From positions 1-64,000 of the forward strand of contig NZ_QPMH01000005.1 of assembly GCF_003344765.1 (NCBI RefSeq): 64,000 nucleotides of DNA, given 5' to 3'. The stretch's first letter is position 1. Each line of letters begins with the position of its first letter. This document shows, piece by piece, positions 25,255 to 36,441 of the stretch. The notes under the pieces are model-generated. The model had not been told where the DNA came from, made no database searches, and saw only the letters and a program-made list of their open reading frames with translations. Made by a program: the position numbers and the translations under genes. The stretch is from Ferruginivarius sediminum (GTDB lineage: Bacteria > Pseudomonadota > Alphaproteobacteria > Kiloniellales > Rhodovibrionaceae).

Positions 25255-26308
25255 CGGCTGCCTGCATGGAATGCGCGCGCCCCTCGGCCAGCGCGCGGGC
25301 GATCTTCAGCGCCTCGATCAGGCTGGTTGGGTCGGCTTCGCCGGTGCCGGCAATCGCGAAGGCGGTGCCGTGATCGGGCGAGGTGCGGACGAACGGCAGG
25401 CCAAGCGTGATGTTGACGCCTCGCGCGAAATCCAGCGTCTTGATCGGGATCAGCGCCTGATCGTGATAGGCGCACAGGGCGGCGTCATAGCGTTCGCGCG
25501 CTGCCGCATGGAACATCGTGTCCGCCGACAGGGGACCCTGGATGGAAATGCCCTCGGCCTTGAGGGCGTCGACCGCGGGGGCCATCACCTCGATCTCCTC
25601 CCGGCCCATGGCGCCGCCCTCGCCGGCGTGGGGGTTCAGGCCTGCAAGCGCGAGGCGTGGGCTCTTGAGGCGGAAATCGCGCTGCAAGGCGGCGGCCGTC
25701 ACGCGCCCGGCGTGGATGATTGCCTCTCCCGTCAGTCGTTCCGGGACTTCGCGCAATGGTATGTGGATCGTGATCGGTACCACGCGCAGCACAGGACACG
25801 CCAGCATCATGACCGGAACGGGCGCCTCCCCGCCATCGGCGGCAAGTGCGGCCAGGTATTCCGTGTGGCCGGGATGGCGAAAACCGGACTGGTAAAGCAC
25901 GCTTTTGGCGATGGGGTTGGTGACCAGCGCCGCCGCCTCGCCCGTGCGCACGAGGTCGACGGCACGGTCGACGGCCTGCAGGACGCTGGCGCCGTTCTCC
26001 GGGGTGGGGTGGCCCGGCTCGACGTGCACCGGGAAGTGCTGCGCCAGGACGGGCAGGCCCGAGGGGAAGACGTGTTCCGCTTCGCCGGGGCTGTCGATGA
26101 CCTTGAGCGAAACGTCCCAGCCCAGCCGATGGAGCAAGCCGCCCAGCCGGTCGGGATCGTCCAGCAGCGCGAAGGGTGGAACGCCGTCAGCCTCGCGCGC
26201 CCGCCACGCGCCGAAGGCGATCTCCGCGCCGATACCAGCGGGCTCGCCCGGTGTCAGGAGGAGCGGCGCGTCCGGGTTGGGCCGCTCGGCATTGGCGGCG
26301 GCAGTCAT
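25247..26308 (-). CDS. pdxA: 4-hydroxythreonine-4-phosphate dehydrogenase
   Basis: NAD-dependent dehydrogenase of the DXP-dependent vitamin B6 pathway, 353 residues. [11 protein letters not shown] near the N-terminus, TNPIAKSVL, and metal-ligand histidines in [21 protein letters not shown] and AYHDQALIP are seen. ATG 26308 overlaps the surA stop (ATGA); the longer frame to 26437 is antisense overlap with surA and is not needed. Confidence 0.95.
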   Translation of the reverse strand: MTAAANAERPNPDAPLLLTPGEPAGIGAEIAFGAWRAREADGVPPFALLDDPDRLGGLLHRLGWDVSLKVIDSPGEAEHVFPSGLPVLAQHFPVHVEPGHPTPENGASVLQAVDRAVDLVRTGEAAALVTNPIAKSVLYQSGFRHPGHTEYLAALAADGGEAPVPVMMLACPVLRVVPITIHIPLREVPERLTGEAIIHAGRVTAAALQRDFRLKSPRLALAGLNPHAGEGGAMGREEIEVMAPAVDALKAEGISIQGPLSADTMFHAAARERYDAALCAYHDQALIPIKTLDFARGVNITLGLPFVRTSPDHGTAFAIAGTGEADPTSLIEALKIARALAEGRAHSMQAAVA

Positions 26309-27555
26309 AGGCGGATGTCGACGTGGGCGGCGCGCCTGAGATCGCGCATGTAGCGTTGTGCCCGCAAGTCCAATTGCTGGCGCGCGAGGTTCTCGCGGAT
26401 CTGGTCGCGATCGATGCCCGACTGGCTTCGCTCGCACACCATCAGGACAGCGATGCCTGCGTTGACTTCGATGGGCCGCGACGGCGTGTCGATGGGCAGG
26501 TCCGCGACGGCGCCCCGGATATTCTCCGGCAGGCTGGAGAGCTTGACCTCGCCAAGGCTGCCCGAGTTGGCGCTACCGGCGGATTTCGCGACGTTGCTCA
26601 TCGATTCGCAGCTATCCACCTGTCCTGCCAGCTCCTCCGCGCGGGCGCGGGCCTCTTCGATATCCGACGACGCGGCATCGCCCGGCAGCGGCAGGTAGAT
26701 CTGCTTCAGGTTGACGGTCTCCTCGATGGCCGCGATCTGGCGGGTATCCTCCAGTCGGACGATATAATAGCCGCCGAAGGTGCGAATCGGACCCGCGATC
26801 TGGCCGGGTTGCATCTCGTCCAGCGTATTGGCGACCTGATCCGGCAAGCTGCCGGGCGTCAGCCAGCCGAGATCGCCGCCGACGGCCGCCGTCGCGGCCT
26901 GCGAGAACTGGCGGGCCAGGGAAGAGAATTCGGCGCCGTTACGAAGCTGCTGAGTAAGCCGCTGGGCCGTGGCCCTGACCTCCTGCTCCTCGTCACCGGC
27001 ATCGACGGAAAGGAATATCTCGCGCACGCGCAGTCGCCGTTCGCCCTCCTGGGCCATCAGACGCTCCACCACGGAATCGACTTCTTCCGGGCTGATCTGG
27101 ATCTCCCGGCGGATCTCGCGCGCGATGACCTTTTGCCACAGCAGTTTGGCCCGGATCTGGTTGCGGAAGACCTGCGGCAGGATGCCGTTGCGTCGTAGGA
27201 CATCCAGGAACTGCCGCGGCGCCATATTGTTCTGTTGGGCGATCCTGGCGATTGCGTTGTCGATCTCGGCATCCTGTGCCTCGATCCCAAGGCGCGCGGC
27301 TTCCTGCATCTGCAGGCGCTCGTCGATTATGGACCTGAGGACCTGCGGCGCCAGCCGGTTACGCTGTTCGGCCGAGCCCGATATCCCCGAGGCGGTCATG
27401 ACCAGCCGGACCCGCATTTCCAGGTCCATGATGGAGATGACCTCGTCGTTCACCAGTGCCGCCGCGCGCAGTGCCTGCTGCGCGGCGGCCGGTGCGGCCA
27501 GCCCGACAATGGCCAGCGCGAGAAGCAGGCTGCGGAGCCCGCGCATCATATGCAT
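26305..27555 (-). CDS. surA: Periplasmic chaperone and peptidyl-prolyl isomerase SurA
   Basis: Exported chaperone of 416 residues with a signal peptide (about 1-25, ending APAAAQ). It has a SurA N-terminal helical domain (ALVNDEVISIMDLEMRVR to about residue 170), one recognisable parvulin domain (about 175-275, REIFLSV to IVRLEDTR) and a divergent second one. SurA escorts outer-membrane proteins to the BAM complex; LptD, encoded upstream on the same strand, is a known client. Three closely spaced ATGs (27555, 27549, 27546) could start it. Confidence 0.93.
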   Translation of the reverse strand: MHMMRGLRSLLLALAIVGLAAPAAAQQALRAAALVNDEVISIMDLEMRVRLVMTASGISGSAEQRNRLAPQVLRSIIDERLQMQEAARLGIEAQDAEIDNAIARIAQQNNMAPRQFLDVLRRNGILPQVFRNQIRAKLLWQKVIAREIRREIQISPEEVDSVVERLMAQEGERRLRVREIFLSVDAGDEEQEVRATAQRLTQQLRNGAEFSSLARQFSQAATAAVGGDLGWLTPGSLPDQVANTLDEMQPGQIAGPIRTFGGYYIVRLEDTRQIAAIEETVNLKQIYLPLPGDAASSDIEEARARAEELAGQVDSCESMSNVAKSAGSANSGSLGEVKLSSLPENIRGAVADLPIDTPSRPIEVNAGIAVLMVCERSQSGIDRDQIRENLARQQLDLRAQRYMRDLRRAAHVDIRL

Positions 27556-27655
27556 TCACCCGTTTCCACGATTCATTCTGCCGCGATTCCGCCACGACGG
27601 CATTTGCGTTGTCGGACTATAAGCCCTTGGCCCTTCGCTCACAACGCGGCAGGAC

Positions 27656-29851
27656 CTATTGCTCGGCGACGAACTGTCCAAGATGCTTGAATGTGATCGT
27701 GACGAAAATCTGGTCGTCGGGCTCGACGTCGCGGTCGCGGAACTCGTCGCGCTGGGCCCGCAGGTCCACGAGGAAGCATTCGTCGTGGTAAACGAGGCCC
27801 AGGCGTGTCCGAAGCGTCTGGTTTGTCGTCAAATCGCGCCGCTGGCTTGCGTAAGCCGACCAGTAGCGGGCAAACCGGCTCCTCACCTCTGCATAAATCT
27901 CCTCGCGCTGCCCGAACGAGGCGGAATCGGAGTCGGTTTCGTCCTTGAGGAAGGTATAATCGATCCGTGTCTGCAGGCTGGGCGGTCCCGCTCGCATACC
28001 GATCTCGCTGCGCTGGGCGGAGAAATTGTCCTCATCCAGGCGGAAGCGGTAACTCAGATCGAGGTATCGTAGCGGCCTGACGTCGACACGTCCGACAATG
28101 TCTGAGAAGTCGCCGTCCTCGCCGGCCGAATCCGGAACGGCATCGTCGCTGTTGATCCGGTAGCTCTGGCCCAGGAAAGCGGAGGCATAGGAATAGCCCT
28201 CGCCGAAAATCGAGTAGGTCGCGCCATAGTCGATCCGCTGGCCGGAACTGATCCGATCGCGTCCGGGGAAACGGTTGAGACGGAACAGGTTCGTGTCGTC
28301 GAATTCGAAGTCCCGGCTGTCCTCGTTCGGAATCTCGCCCGGATTCCCTCCGTTCGGGCCGACGACGAGCTGCACCCGAGGCTCCAACACTTCCCGGCCG
28401 AGGAATCCCTGGCGCGCCATCGGGTAGCGGTAGCTGAGCGCGGCCTGCGGGAACAGGCGGCCTTGGAAATCCTCCCCCGCGGCGGACGCGTCGGGCGGGT
28501 TGACCGCATCGGTGGTCTCGTCGACGCCATTCGCTGCGTAGACATCGCCGTGGACCACGGTGGTCAGTTCGGTAATGCCGCCCAGGTTATCCGTATACGG
28601 CAACGTCCAGCCGACGCTTGAGGAGAGGCGGCGGCTGTCGCGGCCATCAATGCGGGTCAGGCCAAGGGCGCCGGCCTCGGCGAAGAAGCGACCGCCGGCG
28701 GTCCCTGGTTTGCCGACATAGCTATAGCGGATTTCCGGCAGCACGATCGGCAGCTCGCGATCCTCGTCCCGGCGCGACTGGCCCTGATAGCTGAAGGTGC
28801 GCGCCGAGAAGTAGTTGCTGCCGCGGAAGCCCTCCAGATATGCCTCGCTCCTGAGGAAACGGTCGAACTCGAAGTCGTAGACGCGCAGGTAGGTATCGTC
28901 GCTCGTCCGCCGCGCATCGAAGCCCCAGCGCCAGATCCGGTCGATATTGAACTCGCCCTCGACATCCAGGTGACCGCGGAAAACATCGGTCTTGGTTTCC
29001 CGCCCCGTCGTCTTGTCGGCGACCGTCGCGCTGCCGGCCAGGGAGTACTGGCCGCCGGTCGTGCGAGCCCGGTACTGGCCCGTCATCACGACACCTTGCT
29101 TGGTCGTGTAGATCGGCTCGACCGTGAGGTCGCGCTGCGGCGAGATGGCCCAGTAGTAGGGGATCTGGAACCGGGTCCCCAGTTCGTCCGAGAAGCCGAA
29201 AGAGGGGCTGAGGAAGCCGCTCTTGCGCTTCACCGTGGGGTCGGGGTGCTCGAAGTAGGGTGTGTAGATGACCGGGACACCGAACAATTCCATCCGCGCG
29301 TTGCGGTACTTCAGCATCTTTTCCTGCTGATCGTGCGTCACCCTCTCGGCCTTGATCTGCCACAGCGGCGCACGCTCAGGGTCCTCCCGGCAGGGTTCGC
29401 ACGGGCTGAACACGACCTTGCGCATCTGGGTCAGGCGGCCGTCCACGCGCACGGCATTGGCGGCGGCGAGGCGGGAGCGGTCGGTCAGTAGCATCCGGAA
29501 GCTGCGAATCGCGCCTTCCCGCAGGTCGCCCGTCACCTCGACATAGTCGGCGAAAATCACTTCGCCCGAGGGTTCCAGCAGGCTGACGTCGCCCTGGGCG
29601 GTAATCACATCCGTATCGAGGTTGTAGGTCAGACTGTCGGCCAGCAGGATGCGCTCGCCATGCGCCACCTCCACCTCGCCGCGGGCGGTAACCGTCTGAA
29701 GTTCCTTGTCGTAAACGACGTCATCCGCCTGCAATAGCGCGGGGATTTCGCGCGATACCGGCTCTTGCGCCCATGCCACGCGTAGCAGGCTGGCGAATAT
29801 CGCCAGCACGCACAACAGCCCCCAACGGATTCCCCTGCGATCCCCCCGCAT
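27656..29851 (-). CDS. lptD: LPS-assembly outer-membrane protein LptD
   Basis: Outer-membrane beta-barrel of 731 residues that inserts lipopolysaccharide with LptE. A signal peptide (about 1-28, ending VAWAQ) precedes an OstA/LptA-like domain (about 30-160, LQADDVVYDKELQTVTARG). A Cys pair C-E-P-C near residue 130 is suited to the disulfide that LptD maturation requires. The rest is barrel strands alternating aromatic and charged residues, ending in Phe-rich sequence. ATG 29851 is used; the upstream in-frame TTG would overlap lptG. It lies 10 bp after lptG. Confidence 0.95.
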   Translation of the reverse strand: MRGDRRGIRWGLLCVLAIFASLLRVAWAQEPVSREIPALLQADDVVYDKELQTVTARGEVEVAHGERILLADSLTYNLDTDVITAQGDVSLLEPSGEVIFADYVEVTGDLREGAIRSFRMLLTDRSRLAAANAVRVDGRLTQMRKVVFSPCEPCREDPERAPLWQIKAERVTHDQQEKMLKYRNARMELFGVPVIYTPYFEHPDPTVKRKSGFLSPSFGFSDELGTRFQIPYYWAISPQRDLTVEPIYTTKQGVVMTGQYRARTTGGQYSLAGSATVADKTTGRETKTDVFRGHLDVEGEFNIDRIWRWGFDARRTSDDTYLRVYDFEFDRFLRSEAYLEGFRGSNYFSARTFSYQGQSRRDEDRELPIVLPEIRYSYVGKPGTAGGRFFAEAGALGLTRIDGRDSRRLSSSVGWTLPYTDNLGGITELTTVVHGDVYAANGVDETTDAVNPPDASAAGEDFQGRLFPQAALSYRYPMARQGFLGREVLEPRVQLVVGPNGGNPGEIPNEDSRDFEFDDTNLFRLNRFPGRDRISSGQRIDYGATYSIFGEGYSYASAFLGQSYRINSDDAVPDSAGEDGDFSDIVGRVDVRPLRYLDLSYRFRLDEDNFSAQRSEIGMRAGPPSLQTRIDYTFLKDETDSDSASFGQREEIYAEVRSRFARYWSAYASQRRDLTTNQTLRTRLGLVYHDECFLVDLRAQRDEFRDRDVEPDDQIFVTITFKHLGQFVAEQ

Positions 29852-29861
29852 CGTGCCCCGG

Positions 29862-30998
29862 TCAACCGTCTTCGAGATGAAGCAAGCTCGCAATCCCCAG
29901 CATCAAGGTAACCCCCGCCGGTGTCCAGGCCGCGAGAACCACCGGCAGCTTCGAACTCAGCCCCAAGGCGAACACCAGGTTCGAAAGGATGTACAACAGA
30001 AAACCGACCAGGACGCCAGAAACAATCATGATCGCGACCTTCCCGCGCCGATGCGGGCGCAGCGAGAACGTGGCCGCAAGCAGGATCATGGCGGCAAGCA
30101 GGACGGGTTTCGCAAGCAGCCTGTGGAACTGCAGCTTCTGCGGCTCGGCCGTGAAGCCGGCGTTCTCCAGAAGGTCGATAAAGCCCGGCAGCGCCCAGAA
30201 CGAAACGGTCTCGGGCGGAGCGAAGCTGTTGTAGATCTTGTCCGCCGTCAGCTCCGTGGGCAGGCGCATTTGCTCGACCGATTCGCCTTCATCGCCGGGC
30301 CGGGTTTTCAGCGCATCGTAAAGTTGCCAATGGCCGTCCTGGAGCTTTGCCGTCTGCGCATCGATTCGGCTCGTGAACCTGTCTTCTTCGGCATAGCGGA
30401 AGACGATCACGTCGTGCAGGACCATCGTTTCCTGCGATACCCGGCGTGCGTGGATGACGGAAACGCCGTCACCATCCGCCTGGCGCAGCCACAGCCCGTT
30501 CTTCGACACCGCCGTTGTCGATCCCGGCTTGCCGGTATACTGCGCTTCGAGCTGCTCGTAGCGGCGCAGCATCACCGAGGCGACCGGATTGATGACCGTC
30601 GTCGTGAGTATCCCGATAGCAAGCCCGACCGCGATGATGGGCAGCAGGAACTGCCACACGGAAACCCCGGCCGCGCGCACGACCACCAGCTCGTTCGAGC
30701 GTGTCAGGCGCCAGAAGGTCGCCATTGCCGCGAATAGGATTGTGAACGGCATGACCTCCTGGCCAAGATGCGGCAGTTTCAGCAGCGCGAGCTGGACGGT
30801 CAACCAAAGCGACACGCCTTCCTTCGTGGCAAGTTGGTCCAGCAATTCCACCGTGCTGACAAGCAGGATGATGCCCAGCAGCACCAGGAGCAGCGAGACG
30901 AAGCGGGCCGTGAAGTGCCGGGCGATATAGCCCGACATGGTAAGCGACAGGCGCAGGCTGCGAATTCGCGGCCGTACCGCCACCGCCGAGCGGGCCAT
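29862..30998 (-). CDS. lptG: LPS export permease LptG
   Basis: YjgP/YjgQ-family inner-membrane protein of 378 residues: helices near 28-50, 60-85 and 95-120, a periplasmic beta-jellyroll (about 135-270), then three C-terminal helices. With LptF and the LptB ATPase (not in the window) it extracts LPS from the inner membrane. ATG 30998 shares one base with the lptF stop (TGATG), so the two are coupled. LptD, the outer-membrane end of the same bridge, is next. Confidence 0.94.
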   Translation of the reverse strand: MARSAVAVRPRIRSLRLSLTMSGYIARHFTARFVSLLLVLLGIILLVSTVELLDQLATKEGVSLWLTVQLALLKLPHLGQEVMPFTILFAAMATFWRLTRSNELVVVRAAGVSVWQFLLPIIAVGLAIGILTTTVINPVASVMLRRYEQLEAQYTGKPGSTTAVSKNGLWLRQADGDGVSVIHARRVSQETMVLHDVIVFRYAEEDRFTSRIDAQTAKLQDGHWQLYDALKTRPGDEGESVEQMRLPTELTADKIYNSFAPPETVSFWALPGFIDLLENAGFTAEPQKLQFHRLLAKPVLLAAMILLAATFSLRPHRRGKVAIMIVSGVLVGFLLYILSNLVFALGLSSKLPVVLAAWTPAGVTLMLGIASLLHLEDG

Positions 30999-32125
30999 CA
31001 CGCCGCCTCCGCCGTTGCCGCGAGCGGTGGGCTTTCGCCTCGGCGTGACGGCTGGCGAAACAACAGCACGAATGGTACGATCATCGCGGCTCCCAGCAGC
31101 ACGTACATCGCCGGCCAGACGCTCTCACTGCGCGTCGCCAGGTCCTTAAGCGTAAGCTGGAGCGCCTCCAATGCCGCCACCGCGATCACGGCAACCAGCA
31201 GGCGTCGAAGCTGTCCACGGCGACTGAACTCGCCGCCCAGCATCGCGACAAGGCCGATAGCGACGAAGACGATCGTGTAGGCCGGGAAAACAAGCCTGTT
31301 GTGGCCCTCGGCAATAAGCTCCGCCCGGTATCGCTGATCGTTGGGGCTGGCGCCTGGCGAAAGCAGGCCGGGCAGGAACCGCTCCTTCGGTTGGCGCCAG
31401 CGCGTATGAACCGATTCCCTGAGTTCGCCCACATCCACGGTGTAGCGGTCGAAGTACAGGACCGAAAGACGGCCGGTATCGGGAGAAACCTCCTGCCGGT
31501 TGCCGTCGACCAGCACAACCCTGGGGCCTTCCTCGCTTTGCACCAGCGCGCCGCGACTGGCCATCATCGTCACCGGCTTCTCGGCATCGCTGGCGTCATG
31601 CACCAGAATACCCCTCAGCTCGCCTTCGGGCCCGCGCTCGCGGACATAGACGGTCATGTCCTCGCCCAGCGTGTTGAACGCGCCCTCCTGCAGCAGGACC
31701 GTCGAATAGTCGTTGCGGATCTTGAACTGAAGATCCTTGAAGGCGCGGTAGCTCGCTGGCAGCCCGTAGAGTGACACGAGATAGACAAACGCCGTCACGA
31801 CGATTGCCAGAAGTATTGCCGGCCGCGCCAACTGCATGTGACTGAGACCGGCCGAACGCAGCACGACAAGCTCGCTCTCGTTTGCAAGCTTGTTGTAGAC
31901 GAACAGCACGGCGGAGAAGGCCGCAATCGGCAGGACGATACCCAGAAAGCCCGGCAATAGCAGGAGGATGAACAGCAGGAAATCGCTGACCGGCAAACCG
32001 CGATTGACGATATAGTCCATGAACCGCAGCGACTGTGACAGCCAGACAGCCAACGTCAGCGCGCCTGTAATGAACAGGGACACGGTAAGAAGCTGGCGAA
32101 GTATATATCGCGTGATCGCGCGCAT
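30998..32125 (-). CDS. lptF: LPS export permease LptF
   Basis: YjgP/YjgQ-family permease of 375 residues with the same plan as LptG: N-terminal helices including LLPGFLGIVLPIAAFSAVLF, a periplasmic jellyroll, and three C-terminal helices (VFPAYTIVFVAIGLVAMLGG). First gene of the lptF-lptG-lptD-surA-pdxA-rsmA string. There is no clear Shine-Dalgarno before ATG 32125. It is divergent from pepA across a 241-bp gap. Confidence 0.94.
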   Translation of the reverse strand: MRAITRYILRQLLTVSLFITGALTLAVWLSQSLRFMDYIVNRGLPVSDFLLFILLLLPGFLGIVLPIAAFSAVLFVYNKLANESELVVLRSAGLSHMQLARPAILLAIVVTAFVYLVSLYGLPASYRAFKDLQFKIRNDYSTVLLQEGAFNTLGEDMTVYVRERGPEGELRGILVHDASDAEKPVTMMASRGALVQSEEGPRVVLVDGNRQEVSPDTGRLSVLYFDRYTVDVGELRESVHTRWRQPKERFLPGLLSPGASPNDQRYRAELIAEGHNRLVFPAYTIVFVAIGLVAMLGGEFSRRGQLRRLLVAVIAVAALEALQLTLKDLATRSESVWPAMYVLLGAAMIVPFVLLFRQPSRRGESPPLAATAEAA

Positions 32126-32307
32126 CTTGCGGTGCCGGCGCCGGGATTCCGTCAGTGTCGGGTGGTTCCGGGGCTGTCCCCTTCCACACGTTGGCCGCCC
32201 CTCTTAACGGCTTGGCGGCCCGCTCGTCCAGCGAAACCGCGAGCGGCGCTAGCCGTGCGGGGCATTGACACTGTCGGCTGCCCCCGCGTATCGGACATGG
32301 GGAACCG

Positions 32308-32340
32308 GGCCCGGCGCCGGGCCACGTTTCCGGGAAACGT
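32308..32340. repeat. Two adjacent perfect palindromes upstream of pepA
   Basis: GGCCCGGCGCCGGGCC (32308-32323) is a perfect 16-bp palindrome. It is followed immediately by a second one with arms ACGTTTCC and GGAAACGT around a single G (32324-32340). They end 26 bp before the pepA start. They could be a regulator site or a 5'-leader structure. Confidence 0.5.
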
Positions 32341-32366
32341 CACCGGGATCAGCGAGAGACATTGCC

Positions 32367-33866
<1,500 letters not shown>

Positions 33867-33894
33867 GCGAGCAGGTACGCGTGGGAGGCGGTGG

Positions 33895-34362
33895 CTATCC
33901 CGCCGCCTTCCCTGTGCCGGCCCATCTCTCGGCGGCGGCATCGTCGCTCTCGCGCGCCTCGACCCAGCGCTCGCCTTCCGGCGTTTCCTCCTTCTTCCAG
34001 AAGGGCGCCTGGGTCTTCAGCCAGTCGATAAGGAACTGACAGGCCTCGAAGGCGGCCTGGCGATGCGGGCTGGCGGTGGCGACGAGGACGATCTGGTCGC
34101 CGGGATCCAGACGGCCATGGCGGTGAATGACGAGGCTTGCTTCCAGCGGCCACCGCCAGTGTGCCTCGTCATCGATACGCTGCAGCATTTTTTCGGTCAT
34201 GCCGGGATAGTGCTCCAGCGTCATGGCGCGCACGCTGTCGTCGCCGTGCATGTCGCGAACCAGGCCAACGAAGCTGCAGAGGCCGCCGATTCGCGGGTTG
34301 CGGGCGGTCAGCGCCTTTACCTCCGCGCCCAGGTCGAAGTCCTCACGCTGCACCCGGATCAT
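33895..34362 (-). CDS. moaE: Molybdopterin synthase catalytic subunit MoaE
   Basis: Large subunit of molybdopterin synthase, 155 residues. GGLCSFVGLVRD, LEHYPGM, HRHGRL and the active-site lysine region FWKKEETPEGERWVE are family hallmarks. It converts cPMP to molybdopterin using sulfur from the MoaD thiocarboxylate. ATG 34362 starts 5 bp after the moaD stop; the open frame to 34668 is moaD antisense-phase sequence. Confidence 0.95.
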   Translation of the reverse strand: MIRVQREDFDLGAEVKALTARNPRIGGLCSFVGLVRDMHGDDSVRAMTLEHYPGMTEKMLQRIDDEAHWRWPLEASLVIHRHGRLDPGDQIVLVATASPHRQAAFEACQFLIDWLKTQAPFWKKEETPEGERWVEARESDDAAAERWAGTGKAAG

Positions 34363-34367
34363 GGCGC

Positions 34368-34619
34368 TCAGCCTCCCGTCACCGGCGGGAACAGGGCGAT
34401 CTCGTCGCCCGCCTTCACGGGATCCCCAGGGCGTGCGTACTCCTGGTTCACTGCGATGCGGATGGCATGACGGTCGGCCAGCGCCTCGCCGTGGCCGGGG
34501 GAGCGTGCCTCCAGCCAATCCAGAAGCTGCGCCACGGTGGCAACCCCGGCGGGCGGGGACAGTTCCTCCTCGCCGACACCGGTCTTGGTTTTGAGCCAGG
34601 CGAAATACAGAACTTTCAT
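34368..34619 (-). CDS. moaD: Molybdopterin synthase sulfur carrier MoaD
   Basis: Ubiquitin-like sulfur carrier of 83 residues ending in the VTGG tail whose terminal glycine becomes a thiocarboxylate. The internal NQEYARPGDPVKAGDEIALFPP segment is typical. Start overlaps the moeA stop by 4 bp (ATGA), and moaE follows, giving the operon mobB-moeA-moaD-moaE. Confidence 0.95.
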   Translation of the reverse strand: MKVLYFAWLKTKTGVGEEELSPPAGVATVAQLLDWLEARSPGHGEALADRHAIRIAVNQEYARPGDPVKAGDEIALFPPVTGG

Positions 34620-35869
34620 GTGGCGACCTCGCTGAACGGCAGGAAGTCCACGAAACTTCCGGCCTCAAGATAGGTCATCTCCTCGGGCAACTCCACCAGC
34701 CCATCGCTTTCGACCATCGAGGAGAGGATGCCGGCTCCCTGGCGCTCGAACTTGCGGGCCACGAGGCCACTGTCGCCGGCCACGAGGCGGCAGCGCACCC
34801 ACTCCCGCCGCTCCTTTTTCTTCTTGTGGTCGAAATCCGCGCGCACCCGGAAGGTATGCGGCCGCTCCGTCCGGCCGCCCATCAGGCGCAGCAGCATTGG
34901 CCGCACGACATTCATAAAGGTGACCATGACGGCAACCGGGTTGCCCGGCAGGCCGACGAAAGGCACGCGACCGACCTGGCCCAGTGCAATGGGCCGGCCC
35001 GGCTTAATGGCGAGGCGCCAGGTGTGGATCGTGCCCTGGGCCTCGACCGCCTGCTTGACGTGATCTTCCTCGCCCACGGAAACGCCGCCCGAGGTGAGGA
35101 CGATGTCGTGGCCGCCGGCGGCCTCGCGCAGCGCCCGCTCCACCGCGTCGCGCCGGTCCGGCAGGATGCCGAGGTCCGCGACCTCGCAGCCGAGGCCGCG
35201 CAGCAGGGCGCAGACGGTGTAGCGGTTGGAGTCGTAGATGCAGCCGGGTTCCAGTGGCTGCCCCGGCTCGCGCAGTTCGTCGCCGGTGGAGAACACGGCG
35301 GCCCTCAGCGGTCGGGATACCCGGAGGACCGTGCGCCCGACCGCCGCCGCTTGACCCAGATCCTGGGCGCGCAGCCGCTGGCCCGCGTGCAGGACGGTCT
35401 CGCCCGCGCGCACGTCCTCGCCGGCGGCGCGCATGTTGGCGCCGCGCTTGATGCCGGGGCGGATGGCAACGTGGCCGTCCGCTTCGGTGCAGTCCTCCTG
35501 CATCATCACGGTGTCCGGCCCTTCCGGCATGCGCGCGCCGGTGAAAATGCGCACGGCCTCACCGCGCCTCGCCGGGCCGGGCAGGGGATGGCCCGCCGTC
35601 GCCCGGCCGCCGACGGGTAGGCGTGTCTCGGCATCGGTGTTCAGGTCGTCGAAGAATACGGCATAGCCATCGACGGCGGCGTTCGGGTGGGGCGGCACGT
35701 CGGTGGGCGCCACCACATCCTCAAGCAGGATACGGCCCAGCGCATCGTGCAGCCCGGCCTCCTCGGCCTCCGTCACCTGTGTGACGCGCGCGGCAATCTC
35801 CGCCAATGCCTCGTCCACGCGGATCAGCCGGCCGCCATGCGCGAAGCAATCGTCGCTTAACTGCGCCAT
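34616..35869 (-). CDS. moeA: Molybdopterin molybdenumtransferase MoeA
   Basis: MoeA/Glp protein of 417 residues that inserts molybdate into adenylylated molybdopterin. DVPPHPNAAVDGYAV carries the substrate-contacting region, IFTGARMPEGPDTV is a conserved loop, and the central MoCF-binding domain has TSGGVSVGEEDH and GLPGNPVAV. ATG 35869 lies 5 bp beyond the mobB stop. The tail is the usual MoeA C-terminal domain. Confidence 0.95.
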   Translation of the reverse strand: MAQLSDDCFAHGGRLIRVDEALAEIAARVTQVTEAEEAGLHDALGRILLEDVVAPTDVPPHPNAAVDGYAVFFDDLNTDAETRLPVGGRATAGHPLPGPARRGEAVRIFTGARMPEGPDTVMMQEDCTEADGHVAIRPGIKRGANMRAAGEDVRAGETVLHAGQRLRAQDLGQAAAVGRTVLRVSRPLRAAVFSTGDELREPGQPLEPGCIYDSNRYTVCALLRGLGCEVADLGILPDRRDAVERALREAAGGHDIVLTSGGVSVGEEDHVKQAVEAQGTIHTWRLAIKPGRPIALGQVGRVPFVGLPGNPVAVMVTFMNVVRPMLLRLMGGRTERPHTFRVRADFDHKKKKERREWVRCRLVAGDSGLVARKFERQGAGILSSMVESDGLVELPEEMTYLEAGSFVDFLPFSEVAT

Positions 35870-35873
35870 TGCC

Positions 35874-36404
35874 CTACGCAACTCCCTCAGCTCGTGGCGA
35901 CAGCCCGCAATGCCGGATCACGAAGTCGGCCACGGCCTCGGTGTCGTTCAGGTCCAGGACGGGCACGCGGGCATCCGGCATTGCTTCGTCGCTGGCGATG
36001 GCGACCACGTGCGGGTCGTCGCCCGCCAGCATCGGCTTGCCGACCGCCGGGCGATGGACCTCCAGCTTGTCGTGGCCCTCGTGCTTGAAGCCCTCCACCA
36101 CAACCAGGTCGACCGGCGACAGCCGGGGCAGCAGTTCCCACAACGTCGGCTCCGGCGCGCCGCGATGCTCATGCATAAGCGCCCAGCGGTTCGCGCTGGA
36201 CACCAGAACCTCGGCGGCACCGGCCTGGCGATGCTCGTAGGAATCCTTGCCGGGCTTGTCGACGTCGAAGTTGTGGTGCGCGTGTTTGATCGTGGACACG
36301 CGAAGGCCCCGCGCGGTCAACGCCGGGATCAGCGCGCGCACCAGCGTCGTCTTGCCGCTGCCGCTCCAGCCGGCGATGCCGATAACCTGTGGGTTCCTCG
36401 TCAT
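35874..36404 (-). CDS. mobB: Molybdopterin-guanine dinucleotide adaptor MobB
   Basis: P-loop GTP-binding protein of 176 residues: GWSGSGKTT near 12-20, TIKHAHHNFDVDKPGKDS typical of MobB, and VVVEGFKHEGHDKLEVHR as Walker B region. It assists MobA in attaching GMP to molybdopterin; mobA is not in the window. First gene of the molybdenum cofactor operon, 37 bp after pgsA. Confidence 0.94.
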   Translation of the reverse strand: MTRNPQVIGIAGWSGSGKTTLVRALIPALTARGLRVSTIKHAHHNFDVDKPGKDSYEHRQAGAAEVLVSSANRWALMHEHRGAPEPTLWELLPRLSPVDLVVVEGFKHEGHDKLEVHRPAVGKPMLAGDDPHVVAIASDEAMPDARVPVLDLNDTEAVADFVIRHCGLSPRAEGVA

Positions 36405-36441
36405 GTTTCCGTCTCGCTTTCCCGCGGCTACTCCCTCACCC

